Shown here: piece by piece, positions 40,101-52,705 of the stretch
Numbering within the stretch: the first letter of the stretch is position 1
Layout: every line of letters begins with the position of its first letter
NCBI RefSeq assembly: GCF_000524195.1
Contig: NW_020170396.1
Coordinates: 448,623-512,622, forward strand
Direction: 5' to 3'
From: Echinococcus granulosus
Taxonomy: Eukaryota; Platyhelminthes; Cestoda; Cyclophyllidea; Taeniidae
DNA: 64,000 nucleotides
The notes under the pieces: generated by a model
What the model was told of the DNA's origin: nothing
Databases searched by the model: none
The model's input: the letters and a program-made list of their open reading frames with translations, nothing else
Position numbers and translations under genes: made by a program

Positions 40101-42181
40101 ACTAACTTGGAAAGTCCCAAACTTTTAGCTTGCATTGATACCGTAAAAGGCAGTGGTGTAAGAGAACCCTTAAGGCAAGAAAGTATGCCATTCGTCACAC
40201 TTTTCAGTACCAGCATGAACATTCACCTCACGTAAATGCTCTTTCTTGAGGAACTTTTCTAAGGTGGAGGGTACTCAGTGTGCTCTAATTCAAGTGACCC
40301 AGCAAACAACCATAGAGAAAGAATAGTACATAATTTCAATTTAAAGTTGCCAAAAAAACGCGTTCAAACTTGCAAATGGGTCAGGCCTAACCAATTTAGC
40401 GTCTGGGTTGCCTAGATATGTGACCTCCTGGGGGTATGGGGGAAATTCCATGCGTGTAAACAAGATATGGTGCCATTTAGTGGCCTAAGGCAAGTGCAAG
40501 TGAGTAAGCACCAAGATGAATAGTCTTTGCAAGTTTTTAGAGAAATCTTAACTAAAGTAGTAGGGATTGACATCACCGTCACATGAATTGAGAAAAGTAT
40601 TAGACAGGGCGTATGCCTTGATGATAGTCCAGGTTGTAGAGTTCCATACACTCACTTTCAAAAGTGATGCAATGCAGCATTAAGGCAACTGGAAGATGAA
40701 GAAAAATAGAAAGTGTTCAACAGACCTGGAAGGATTACAGATGGAAGACGTGCTAACGCAAGCTGTGTGCAGCGCCCCACAGAACACCCTCTTCTTACAC
40801 ATTAGCCATTGTCTCCGACGCGATTATTGACCTGCAGTTTCAGGCATTGTTTAGCACGCAAAGCACCTTGATAGTACCTGTGTCATTATTTGGACAACGT
40901 GTTTATGCTATTGCCATGGCTTCTGACGTGACCGGGATGGGGAGGTAACGGATAAATTTGCAACGCTAATAAGCGAGTCATCAGGCAAATTACTACACTG
41001 GAATTTTTGTTCGTTAACTCTAGACCGAGTTCACTAATGTGATGTTGACTTGTGTGCCTACTTTTGGATTTATACCTCCGTTTTCGCCATAACACAAGTT
41101 ACCACTCACCATATCCACACTCTCAAGTGCAGAAATTGTGTGTCCTTCCACATAGCATACAAGATACCAGGATGCAAGTCAAAGGAATCGAAATCAGAGA
41201 GCGTTACCGATGCTGTCTTCCTTATGGGCATAACAGGCACTTCACTAAATTTTTAACGATTAGATTCAGAAAATTTGGATTTCAGCGAGAAAGATACTAT
41301 CTTCTGCATAGCAAGACCTTTCTTTTGCTCGAAAAATATGTTTTTTAGTCAACTGAAGGGGTTGGCCACTAAATATGAGGAAAAAAGGGCGACGAGTAAA
41401 AAAAATGAGATAGACACCTGAAATGTGCTATTAAAATCTCGGAAATGATATCACTGATAAAAAAAGTGATTAATAAACCTATCAAACCTGTTAATCGACT
41501 TCCAATCCAAAAAGCAACCAACCAGCTCTGAAAAAAGCGAAAATTCACCCCATTTGATGTGATAGAGGAGGACACTCCCTTTGGTTACATATCCATGTAC
41601 ATTCCATGTGGTGGTGTTTACGTCTCGTGTTCCTGTTTTCGCTTTTGACTGTTGGAAACCTTAGGCGTTAAGTTTCACAAACCATACCTTTGTGTAAGAG
41701 TAGTCATATTTCTTTTAGGCATAAGTTGCAGTGATTTCACCTACATAAAGCAATTTTTGGGGTAATATAATCGCAGACTTGCGACTGAAAGGAAGATTAA
41801 AAATTTTGCTAAATATCAATCTCAGGAGAAGGTATACACTCACCTCCCATAGTTAGATCCAACGACACACTGCCAGGAGGGTCCGAATTTCTTATCGAAC
41901 TCCTTCTTGATGTAAGCAGCGGCCTGTTTGATAGAGGCGCGGTTGATCAGGGCAATGGCAGCGCAGTCCACTGCCCAGGCCTCCATTTCGGGGGTCATCT
42001 CAGAGCAGTGGATGGTGGCTTTCACAGGCTGACCGTCCTCCAGCAGCTGGTTATTCTCATACGTGTAGGTCACCCGTCGACGGTCTTGTCGCGCCCCCGG
42101 TGAATGCGAATAGATCGCCTCCTCCTCGAATGAGTACTTTCTCGACTCTGCTGATGAGTCCGAGCGTTGCAGATTGAGCAT
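37118..42181 (-). CDS. divergent LC8-type dynein light chain with N-terminal extension (about 137 aa)
   Basis: Two minus-strand exons, 42181-41844 and 37193-37118, are separated by a 4.65-kb intron. The intron splits the same Ser codon (AG|C) as in the neighbouring LC8 gene. The C-terminal 85-90 residues follow the LC8 pattern: [54 protein letters not shown]. The chain is preceded by about 45 residues with no LC8 counterpart, rich in Ser, Glu and Arg (starts MLNLQRSDSSAESRKYSF). Several canonical residues differ, for example VGSNYG instead of VGRNFG, and the C-terminus lacks FKSG. Flatworms have expanded LC8-like families, some tegument-associated; membership here is an inference. The ATG at 42181 is the first in frame after an in-frame CA-repeat-derived stretch. 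Confidence 0.85.
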
Positions 42182-43284
42182 GTTGCTAGCAATGGAGGTC
42201 TTCTGAGTGTCAACGCTAGCGTGTGTGTAGTTGTGAGCCCAGCGAAAGGAATAATGCCTGGTGTGTGGGCACCCACTGAACTGCTGACACACACACCACG
42301 CGCACACACGCCGTGCTCAGGCATTTGAGCACTCACCTCAGATGTAGAGATTCGCGCTCTAAACTGCCAACTTGGATCACTGAGTCACAGATAACACCGT
42401 TTCCCACTCATAGTGGTGAAAAATACTTAATTCACACATCTTCCTTTGAGATTTGAGCACGGAATTTGAAGGTCTTTGTCGCATCTACCAATTTATTGGT
42501 GCATTCTAAAATCTCATAATTTTGGGACTAACAGAAGTTCAGTAGGAAGAAAGTAGCCCCCAATTTATAATGTTCCATTACACCAACCCTTGCATTTTCC
42601 ACATTTTTGTCTTACCACGATACATGCGCGGAGGATTTTGGTTTCCATTAGCATGAGACCTATAAAGAAGTAGTTCAAACAAAGAAATATTACTTGTAGC
42701 ATGACACCACCTCGCAAGACGTATATTTAATTATAAATGGGAACATCCCCATCAATCTTCGGAGTGTACTTAAATTGCATTGAGAACTGACAAAATCGGC
42801 ATGTATGACATCTGCTGGCCTTAGCAACGAGGAGTTCCAACTTCATTTGCACTAATTAAACAATTTTAACTTCTAGGTTTTTTTAATTGCACAAATATAG
42901 TAAAGTTTGGAAGTGAACAGACATCTTAGAGTCTATACTGAGGGAAAGGGAAACGGGAGGTTGGTGAAAAACACCTCCCTTATCAAGCGAGCGAAACTAT
43001 TGTTATGATCCAGATCAAACCAGCTTTGCCGTTTATTTTGTTTTCACAAAATCTAGGCAATATTTTTCTGCCTATTTTTCGACGGTTTATGCAAAAAGAT
43101 GATGCAGAATTTGATGATGTCACAACAAATCCGGATTTTATATTTACTTATTTTAACCACAGTCCAAGGAACTGGATCTAATTGAAACATTCGCTGCCAT
43201 GGTGGGAGGGAAAAAGAGGCTTAGAAGGCAAGTGATCACTACAATCCGAAGATTCCCATTTTAGCATGATGCTACTTGTTGATA
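42182..43284. other. intergenic
   Basis: A CA/GT-rich stretch lies directly upstream of the LC8-like gene (about 42280-42312). No gene was recognised. Confidence 0.5.
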
Positions 43285-43427
43285 TGTAGCGTCCCGAGAC
43301 TTCCCTGAAGACGAAAGAAGACACAATACTCGGGCAGAATATATATTCAGCCCAGAGAAGGTGTCTGGGCTATTGGCATGGCCCGAAAGGTCAGCCCACC
43401 CAAGGGATAAACCACTATCGTATTACA
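43285..43427 (-). mobile_element. solo LTR of a miniature LTR retroelement
   Basis: Read on the minus strand, the element begins TGTAATACGATAGTGG and ends GGGACGCTACA (TG...CA). It aligns with the LTRs of the 53818-54805 element but lacks about 53 bp of their 5' half. It is flanked on both sides by the same 4 bp, GATA (43281-43284 and 43428-43431), a perfect target-site duplication. This is the product expected from LTR-LTR recombination. Confidence 0.85.
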
Positions 43428-44941
43428 GATAAATTGTTTGCCCACTTCATTTGTTGCTCGAAAACAAAAATGAAATCTGCGATTATCCACCAGCCTTGAA
43501 TACTTTGTGTCTATCTCATTCCTCTTAACTTCAATCAACTTCTTTGTGCCACAGGATTATGACAAACTGAAAGGGCAGGGAGGACATATCGCATATTTGT
43601 GACTCTGATGGAACGTGTGCGATGCTCCGAACGGGGATGCCTATTTGTTACTCGAGTGAAAATGCGGGTTGTTTTCCCTTAACATTAGGGCAGAAGTGGG
43701 CAGATGGGCGGGTGGATGCTTCATGGCCAGATTATAGTGTTATACACACTTTTAAAAATCCATGAAATGATTGCATTATTCCATTAAACAGAAATGGACT
43801 GCAGGACCACCACCGGTGCATCTCATCACCGCAAGTAAATCCATTGCTTCACAATCTTTGTTTATGGTGATGCAAGAGCCGCATAAATTTTCCAGTTTAG
43901 AAAGCTACATCTCGTAAAATAAACAAAATTGTTTACCCGTTTAATTTACCTTGGTTATTATTGCGAGGACGCATTACTTTCACTCATTGTTTCAACAAAT
44001 GAAGCAGTTGGAAGCGCATCCTGTTATCCTAACTTCATTTAAGCCAGAGTTTCGCAGAGAATTGACTTTTGAAATAAAGCCATCTGTAAAGATATCCGAA
44101 AATTTCACACTATTAGATATTCTCTCACTGCTTTGATTGGCTCCGAGACAAGGAAGGGTTATGCCTCGCGAATCTCTACCCATAACCTAGCCTGCGCAGG
44201 CATGTCAGGGAGCTGATCGAGCGGAATGTGTGGCAATGCAGCGCTCTCGCTAACAGTTGATTCTCGGAGCTAGCAGGCGGAGGTGTGGGGGCGGACGGGT
44301 AATTGATGCGTACAACATGCAAAAATTACAAACATTTTGTGTATCAGTTATCGAAAAATGGATTTCAATTGAATTTCCTCCTTCCTGCTTCACACTTACG
44401 CAGTAAGCGACAAACATATGCAGGTGATTGCGTGTCATTAGATTTTGTTGTCCCGTCACTAATCGAGTGTTCAACCAATAAAGACGCCAGCTAAAATACA
44501 TCGGCCCTCCTCATTAGGCACTACCACCTGACGTGTTCGCCTTCAATTAGAGTTGGATTGCCCTAGTGAGTGGTGTCTTTTCTGCCGTAAAAAAATCCCA
44601 CTTCCGTTTTAGTTTTATTTTCCCTTAAATAATTCTGTGCATTTACAGCTAGCGTGCGCGGATAAAGAATACGGCGCGTATTTGCAACGCCAGTACCGGA
44701 TATATCGGGGCGTCACATATGTGCGACGCTAATGGGGATTGGGCTGAATCAATTTTGAGAAGAAACTAAAGCTTCACAACTTACTAAATGCTCCATGAGC
44801 AAAATTAAGTCCTATCATTCAACTTTATTTTTACGGGGCTTTAATCAACTGCGTAGTTACAGGCGCCGCAAAATCCCCAGCCTTAAATAGCTGATTCTTT
44901 GCACCTCGGTCCTTTATTTATAACATTTATCTTGATATTAG
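43428..44941. other. intergenic, nothing recognised
   Basis: No supported gene was found. One copy of the dispersed palindrome occurs at 44710-44729. Confidence 0.5.
44710..44729. repeat. copy of the dispersed CGTCA...TGACG palindrome
   Basis: GCGTCACATATGTGCGACGC is an inverted repeat with one extra base in the right arm. Confidence 0.6.
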
Positions 44942-45163
44942 GTATTATGCAACGATTTTTTGGAATTGGATGGGGTTTTGTACAACCCATTAGCCCCTGT
45001 GGCCTCAAAGAATGGGGCAGGGCTTTTGAGGCATGCCATCGAGGCTGTGGCAACACTGAGGTGCTATACTCCCACTCTTGACATAGTGAAAGTGTCAGCA
45101 AGAAATGCACTGGATTCCATTGGGAATCTCGTAGTTTCTAAGATGTCTACTACTTTGGAGTAG
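44942..45163 (+). pseudogene. orphan coding-like segment, possible exon or retrocopy fragment
   Basis: The segment is open for 73 codons and ends in a TAG. The peptide looks coherent, starting VLCNDFLELDGVLYNPL and containing amphipathic helical stretches (GLLRHAIEAVATLRC, VSARNALDSIGNLVV). A possible acceptor (TATTAG) precedes it. About 10 nt after the stop is a run of ten A, as a processed retrocopy might leave. A lipid-droplet (perilipin-like) relationship crossed my mind but is not supported by a motif. The product is unknown. Confidence 0.25.
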
Positions 45164-45735
45164 CAGAATACAAAAAAAAAATGCGACTGAATAGAAATGC
45201 AGTTAACTGCGATCAGTCACCCGATCCCGCCGATACTCCAACAGGTTAAACACTTTCATCTTTTCGTTTTATAAGTTGGTTATGCAAGAATTATTCTTCG
45301 TAATTTAATAATTGTGAAATATTAAAAAAGGCTAAAGCCGAATTGTAAATTAAAAAGTGTGCAGAGGTAAAAGTCAAGGGACTGGCTCCAATGCTTTTCG
45401 CAGCACAAATGATGGATTTTTATAACAACTATAGCTATTGTAGATAAATTGCATCTAATTTAACACCGAGAGCCAATGCCTTCCTAATCTCGAGACAAAC
45501 TGCTATCTACAACATAAAGAGTCTTAACTGCCCTGTTCTGCTTAGCGAATGCTTCCCTCAAGGGAATTACCGGACAAATGCAGTGCCATCCAACCTTTGG
45601 CAGGAGAGGGACAGATGGACACATTAACAACTCTCAAATTAGCTCTCATACATGACTCAAGATGCTTTTACTATTCTTCGAGAGTGAACAAAGCACACAG
45701 ACAACGTTCAGGTCCAGTCCCTCTTTAAATAAATC

Positions 45736-45896
45736 TCCTCCTCCTCCNNNNNNNNNNNNNNNNNNNNNNNNNNNNNNNNNNNNNNNNNNNNNNNNNNNNN
45801 NNNNNNNNNNNNNNNNNNNNNNNNNNNNNNNNNNNNNNNNNNNNNNNTCCTCCTCCTCCTCCTCCTCCTCCTCCTCCTTCTCCTTCTCCTCCTCAG
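45736..45896. repeat. (TCC)n microsatellite around an assembly gap
   Basis: TCC triplets flank a 100-N gap (45748-45847) on both sides and continue to about 45875, then degenerate (TTCTCC). The gap most likely reflects failure to assemble the repeat. The poly-Glu frame on the minus strand is an artefact of the triplet. Confidence 0.85.
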
Positions 45897-48330
45897 CCTC
45901 ATCATCACTTTTCACCCCTCTTTAAAGTCGAAATTACGCACTTTCCCAGTTTATGTGAGATTTAAGCCACTTGCTCAATTTAAAAAGAAAGTGAAATTAG
46001 GTAGTTTCGTGTACTTTACTGCAACTGCATCCGGTCTTTGAAACAACCATGTGAAGCAAAATTTTCGATGGTAGGAAAATTGTGGTGGTGAAATGACTCA
46101 TTTCCCTCCATAAATGTCACATTTTGAATTCCAAAGATCTTAAAGTGCTTTCTCATTTAATTACCTCATCTAAAGCATACATCTCTCACCCCCACCTTGG
46201 GATATAAAGCGTAATTGTATAGGAGAGGCGAAGTTGTCACTCACATAAGAAGTACCTTTGGGCGTTCGCGATGCCATTTATAAAATTGGATAAAATGACT
46301 TGAGGCACATGAAACGTTATCAGTAGTAGAGAATATTCAACACTAATATTTTTAGTATTGCAAAGCTCACGTGATTCATCAGAGCCTAAAAATACACTCA
46401 AATTGCTCAGCAAATTAATAAGCTCCATGGGCACTACCGCCACGGAGAAGGGGAAATTGATCAAATCAGTCCATCAAAAAATGTTAACCTGACACTTTTA
46501 AAAGGCGAGTCTGGCTCTTCCATTATGTGCACAGTATCTCGGCAGTGCTATTTTCTCTCCAAGCTAGATTCAGATGCCAAACAGTAGTTAGGGGTAACTG
46601 CATCCAACTGTAAAATTGTGACATTCACGAATGGGTTGTTTTGCTTGTAGAAAACTTTATTCCTTTCATCAAAATAATAAGGTGCTTCCATCCTGATTCA
46701 CAGGAAAAAAAAGGGGCAGAAGGGGTCTACATAAAGCTGGACATTTTAGAATTGATGATAAGTAATTATGACAGACGAGGTCAGGTTTCGCGATCACCAA
46801 ATTTAGGCATCTGCTTATTACTGTAGCACAAGACAGCAAGTAGTAAAATATTGAATAATTAGGAATGATTTAAAGCCTCTTTTGGGGATAGACATGCATA
46901 TAAGCATTACAGTTTCTCATCAGTTTCAGGCAAAATTTCAGCAACTACTTTTATTTCCTAGCTTACGCTACTGATTATTATTTCAGTAAAATGTCTTGCG
47001 GAAAAATTTGATACTGCGAATGTAGGGACAGGGCTTTTAAAGCTGGTCTTAGTGATTAGCAAACTGGTGGGTTCCACAGTCATAGCCACTACAGCAAGGG
47101 AGAGGTAGCGAGCTACGGAGAATGAATGTCAACCAATTTGTCGAAGCATGTCACCTGGCGCAGTTGACAGGCGCAATAACATTCCCGATTATTGTTTCGG
47201 TAGTATGTATCGCTACTATATTTAAGATTACACATCAGCTTGGGAGTTCCGGTGCCGAGGTCAGGAGTCCAAGGAAAGTTAAATAAGTAGGGCATCACCC
47301 ACATGAGAAAATAATACGTGACACAAACAATGGAATTCGCATGACTTTGGACATACTCATTTGGCCAGTCTTCCGCTCAGGCCGATGACGCAGGCCAAAG
47401 CAATAATTTTTCTATTATGGCAATTAAAATCAGCCACGTTGTAGCAATTTTGGCTCAATCTTGGGCACTCCACTGTTTTAAGTCTCGATTAAAATCAAAC
47501 TATGAGCCTGTGGCGAGGAACAAGTGACCCTAGATGAACAGCAAGAATAACGTTTGTAAGGAATCCGTGAATCGTTATGGGAGGTTAGTCCTCTTTTAGT
47601 AACTTAGGTTACGCATTGCGCAACTCTGTTTTATGCCCTTTGGCGACAGTAAAGTTGTCGTCAAGGCGACTATTCTGTATCAGCGCTACCGGCCTATAAT
47701 CCATGGCCGTGTGATTTTAATTGGTGAGAACAATATTATTTCTTTGGAATAAAACAATACAGCCTGTTCTCTAGAAAGTTTACCCAAGCAATGAACACCA
47801 CTTTTCGACTTTATTAATCAAAGATAAGTTTTTTTGATTAAAGGCCGCAAAACTAAAGAAAATATCCAGTTGATAGTAGCCTTATATTTGGTCCGATATA
47901 TCGTGTTCGGGTCCAAAATAAACTGCAAAATACATCACATCCGCAGCATCGTAAAATCGGGTTCGTAAACGAGCATTACCTAGCTTTAAATCAACACGCC
48001 TCATAGTTTACTTCTAAGGGTGAACAGCCTTGAGACGCGATTATCTCTTTCTAGAAAGTTCCTAGGGGACTAACTTTTGTACAGATCAGACGGGATAAGC
48101 AATCACCGGGGTCTTAGAGGAGAATCAACTACCACAGTCCTGCGGTTCGGTAGTTCTATCGTAACGCCAACAGTCATTATGATGCAGGTATAAAAGGATA
48201 GGACTAAACGAAATGTAGTCATCCTCGAACCAATAGTATGATTTTACCCCATTTTGCTGCATCATACTCAACCAATAAATTTGAGATACTTGATCTGATA
48301 CAATCAGTCAGCACAGACTGAAATTGCACC

Positions 48331-48390
48331 CATGTCACATATATGTGACGCCTCAGGCAAGAAAACCTGGACGTCACATATGAGTGACGC
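48331..48390. repeat. two adjacent copies of the dispersed palindrome
   Basis: A copy at 48331-48352 (core TGTCACATATATGTGACG) and one at 48371-48390 (ACGTCACATATGAGTGACGC) lie about 20 bp apart. This is the only close pair in the window. Confidence 0.6.
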
Positions 48391-49017
48391 TGACAGTGAA
48401 CACGCAGAAGCTGAGTCATGTGTGATGCTTGCTTCACTTTTTACCATACTTTTGAAGAAAAATACACAGTCGGGTGTTGAGTTTCTTCTATACTTCAGCT
48501 AACCATTGAGAGTTATTGGAAGGTACAGACACCCGTGCGATTTTGATTTTGAAAGCATGAGGAAATATCTGGAGAAGCTAATGTTAGACTTAACGTTGCA
48601 AGCACGTCAAAGGAAAGCCATGGCTGAATTAATCTTTCTTGCCATTACGACATCAGACTCAATGCCTTAGTGATGTAGTTCGACAAGTCCCGATTTCATT
48701 CGGTTTTCGATACAAAGGGAAATTGTAGTAAATGGGACCACAGATTGTACTGTAAACGATTTAATAACCCTCAACAACGAGTTATTTCACACTCATGATG
48801 CCCTATCATTAAGTGACCCACTGATACCGATTCCCCGCTGTCCCCGAAGGCGCAAAGAGAGAAGGGTTTGAGTGCGTTCCATTCTTCAACGCCACTTTCT
48901 CTCAAGCCCACAGGTCCGCATGCACATGCGACGCGCAGAAACTGCTTGGGTGGGTGTGAGCAAGCTCAATGAGTGAGAATGAGTAAACATAAAATGATAA
49001 TCTGTGGTTGCTTCTTC

Positions 49018-50993
49018 TTAGAGTTTGCCTTTAACGCGCTGCTCGTGGATCGCCCGACGCACGGAGTTAAGGCTGTCAAGGACCTCGCGAGAGCGTGGTG
49101 TCTCTATGACGGAGCCTCCAGAGGCGGGAGCACAGCCACAGACGGAGGTGCGGGAGGGCGCCGGAGTAGTGTGTGCAGAGCCAAAGCCAGTAAGGCGCTT
49201 TAAGGGTCTTGGCGGACCCAGTTGGACGGAGCGGGCCGAGGAGCATCGAGGGCGACTCCTAGGCAACGAAGCGTCCAAATCTAGAGCAGACCCTTTGGTA
49301 AGGCTCTGCGCAGTGACGGGAGTAATGAAGTATTCCTTGTAGTGCTTTAAAAGCACCTCCCTTGAGGTTTCTGGGCTAGGCCGAATGTTGCGCAGACGAT
49401 TAGCCAAAATCTATGGTAGAAGAGAAAACTAGGAGTTAGTCTCAATTGGTTCTCTGACGCGGCTCTGCGATTTCCGCGCTAGTAATGTAACACCTTGTCA
49501 AGTAACTGAGAATTTCACATCCACTGGATTTTACAATTTACATCAGTGCATGTGAATTTCCTTCCATTGTTAAGACAGACCCCTATAGATACACTCCTAA
49601 ACCCAATTTTACATAAAATGTCAACTCAAAAATCCAGTTACTTAAATTCACATCATACACATTGACATGGAAAATGGAGGAAAAATTTTGAAGTCCTCAC
49701 AATTCCAAGTGCTAGATAGATCTTCACCACTTTTGAAAACCAAAATGACAATAGTTTTCATCAAGTCTGATAGAATGAAATGGAAGTTCGCACAAAGTTT
49801 TCCATTTGAATACGTTCCTGTTGTCGCCAACGATTGAGGGTTGAGTGGTAGGGTCGACGAACGGCTAATTGAGGGGTAGATGAGGAGGATGTGTTGGCGT
49901 TGGTGGCAGCTGCGAGGAGGAGGTGATTATACTCTCGTAGCATTGCTTCTACTGAAGCCGTCTCGTCACTAGGCAGGAGTCGCGAGTTGGGGTCACGCCA
50001 TAGAGGCCGAATGCTGCGGAAACGAGCATCCCGGGACAGTTGGCGCAGCGCTTCTGCCAGTTCTGCTACGCTCAGCTCCGATTCCACGCAACTACCAGTT
50101 CTGCCAGTGTTGCTATTGTAGTGGAGACAACTACCAGAGGTGGATGGGGATGGGGATCTGCAGAAAGTAGAGGAAGTAGTGGAGTAGCGATGTCTTGATA
50201 CACTTATAGAGGTGCCCCCTGCACCAATCCCCTTAGTCCGAGAGGTTCGCCAAACCTGAAGATTCCATGTGGTGGGGTCTGAGGGGGTAGACCGTGGTGC
50301 GGATGACTTTTGTTTCTGTAGAATAGCCTTCTTATGATCAGACTTTGTTACCAGTGACTCTTCTGACCAAGCGTTTGATGCTGCAGACGCAGGAGGATCC
50401 AGGGAAGCTTTCGAGTTATCATCAACTAAGAAGAAACAACACATCGGTCTTTGTAGGCTATCTTGATCACAGCACTTATAAGAAATTTTTCTGGTGATCA
50501 GTTCCAGGTGTAAATAGATTTACCCTTTTATACTAAATGAAATCTAAGGAAACAGAAATTATTTAGCTGAAGCAAAGCAGATTTCGAAGGTCCTCATGTA
50601 GGAAACTTGCTACTCATTCAGAATCAATAAGATATAAAGACTACGTTCTATTATAGGTGCAAGAAAGAATTATTCGCAAAAAACATGCAAACAATTTGTT
50701 CAAATATTAAGTTTAAATTTTAAAGAGGGATTACGTATAAAGAAATTGGGGTTTGCTAAATCATACGTTCTTCGATTTTCGACGTTATCGAGGCAACAAC
50801 TGTGGATTCATCTTCTTCCTTCTCAACTGTAGAATTAATATCAGGAATATTTGAGGACGAAGAAGACCGCAAATTATTCGGTGTTGATTTGGATTCATTC
50901 AACGATTCTTCTACCAAATCATCACCAAGGTCTGTTGTTTGGTGATCCCCCTGTTCCGTCTTAACATATTCAAAATATGAGGAGGGCCGCTTC
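49018..50993 (-). CDS. CFAP97/Hemingway-like protein (partial, 3' exons)
   Basis: Three minus-strand exons: 50993-50767, 50425-49794 and 49410-49018 (stop included). The join of the last two produces HSTLNRWRQQERIQMENF followed by ILANRLRNIRPS. This matches the pattern of the CFAP97 (KIAA1430/Hemingway) domain: H-S-x-L-N-R-x-x-x-x-x-R-I-x-x-E-N, then L-x-R-L-x-x-I-x-P. CFAP97-family proteins are linked to cilia and axonemes, so a role in flame cells, sensory cilia or sperm is an inference. The N-terminal exons visible here are Ser/Glu-rich and look disordered. A helical segment (SVAELAEALRQLSRDARF) precedes the domain. The first exon (5' end) lies further upstream and was not found. The donor after MENF (GTGCGA) is weak and was chosen by frame and domain fit; a second donor 20 bp earlier breaks the frame. 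Confidence 0.65.
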
Positions 50994-52705
50994 CTAAAAT
51001 AGACTCGGACTAGTACTCTTACAAAAAACAACAAATACAACAGTAGAATTTGTTTAAAGAAAGGCAAAAAGGCACCTTAAAAAGTTTTACGCCAAAAAAA
51101 TCAGATTGCGCCTTTATTATACATAAAAAATAAATTATTTGCATTATAGCTCTAACAAACAAAAATCCCCTAGCATACATAAGCACCGTTATAAATTCTT
51201 CTATGGATTTTAAAAGGAATTAAATCACTTACGATGCTGATAAAAAAGATAGTAAATGATCATACTTAACCAATCCCAATTATTCAACAAAGGAAAATTT
51301 AAAATTAGGGCTGCCACAGAAAGAAATATGGAGTGGCTAATCCACTGGCAAAATACCCTTTTAGCTTTTCTTCAGTGCAAGGCTCTTCAATGGCATCTCC
51401 ATAAAAGCTGCTGTCGTGATTTTGAAATTCATGTAAATTGTTACTCATTGAATAACCCTAAAAATGCGGTAATATTTGCCGCATTATTTCCAAATCGCAC
51501 CTTAAATTTGTAAAAAAAGTACCAACGTCTCACACCAACGTCAATGAAAACCACATGATTGCAACATTATCGGTCCTGATGCGCAGAGAAGCGTGTCGTG
51601 TAATGAATAAAACTAAAATAACGGGAGCTGCCTATCATCACAACGGAGACTTATTAGAAGATTTAAACACTGAAAGGATTGAACACCAAAGTATGAACCA
51701 AAAGGAAAAGCATTTTACAATCTTAAAGTACGCTCCCGCGTTAAAATTTGACGGTCATAAAAACAGAAAAATGTACTAAATTGGACACCTTATTCAAGAA
51801 AGCAAATGATTGTGAGCAAGGAATTGCACCATGTTTTTGCTGTAAAATGTGGTTCTCTAACTTTAAATTTAAAGTTTTAGCTAAAAAATTCGCATATACT
51901 AGCAAAATACTAGATTTGGTGTAGCTTCAATTATTTTATGCGCTATGATTGTCCCTTTTCATCTAAGTTGCTCTTGCAAACACAAGACTGATTTCGTTTA
52001 GTTATGTGGAAGTTGCCAAACATGCAGACAAAGGGGTTTCTAATAGGGATTAGGCCTGTAGAAGTCTCACTTGCCAGTGGCCTTCACACTGAATGCGCGA
52101 TTATGATACCTGGTAAAAGTAGGTGTCATCCTAACGCGTGTGTTGAAAGTTATTGTTAAATAAACTACCCACAGCAATCGCCCTCTTAATGCATTGTTAA
52201 CCCTTAAAATGAGTGCTGTAGATTAGGATTCTTTGCTCTGAATAAGGTTTGCCGACCGCTGCCAACGGAGATGCGCCGAGAATCCTTTTTTTCAATTTCT
52301 TATTACGGTGTTTTGATTGTCTGTGTACATTTTTGTTTCGTTTACGTAGGCAGGGTTGAGTGTGGCCACATGAGTGGATAGCTGTGTAAACACGAAGGAG
52401 TGTACGATTCGGGGACCAAAGGTCCTGCGTATTTATGCACAATGTCCAGTTACCAAATGCCAATGATAGCACTGAAGGCATTTAAATCAGCAAGAGTAGG
52501 GAATCGATTGGAGTGATTGAACAAATCCATATGTGTATGCTAAAACCAGGCAAATTTTACTCCTTTGTAAAGTATTTTCAAACATGTACGTTTGTACATG
52601 AATTTAGGCTAAGTTGTTGTAGCTGAGAAGTACCACATCTTTGCAAGTTTAGATGTATCATTACACAGTAATCTGACGCTCAACTCTCAGGAAAACAGGC
52701 TCTAC
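50994..52705. other. upstream or intronic sequence of the CFAP97-like gene
   Basis: AT-rich and probably intronic to the CFAP97-like gene. No 5' exon was identified. Plus-strand frames at 51256-51513 and 51555-51779 are AT-rich and unsupported. Confidence 0.4.

Larger units (their letters stand above)
45164..49017. other. intergenic with microsatellite and assembly gap
   Basis: Contains the TCC microsatellite and its gap (45736-45896) and a pair of dispersed palindromes (48331-48390). No gene was recognised. Short frames at 46237-46464 (minus) and 46641-46826 (plus) lack support. Confidence 0.45.

Noticed and set aside
45646..45915. Acidic open frame (poly-Glu) on the minus strand
   Set aside because: It is the translation of a (TCC)n microsatellite through an N gap, has no true ATG start and has no domain.
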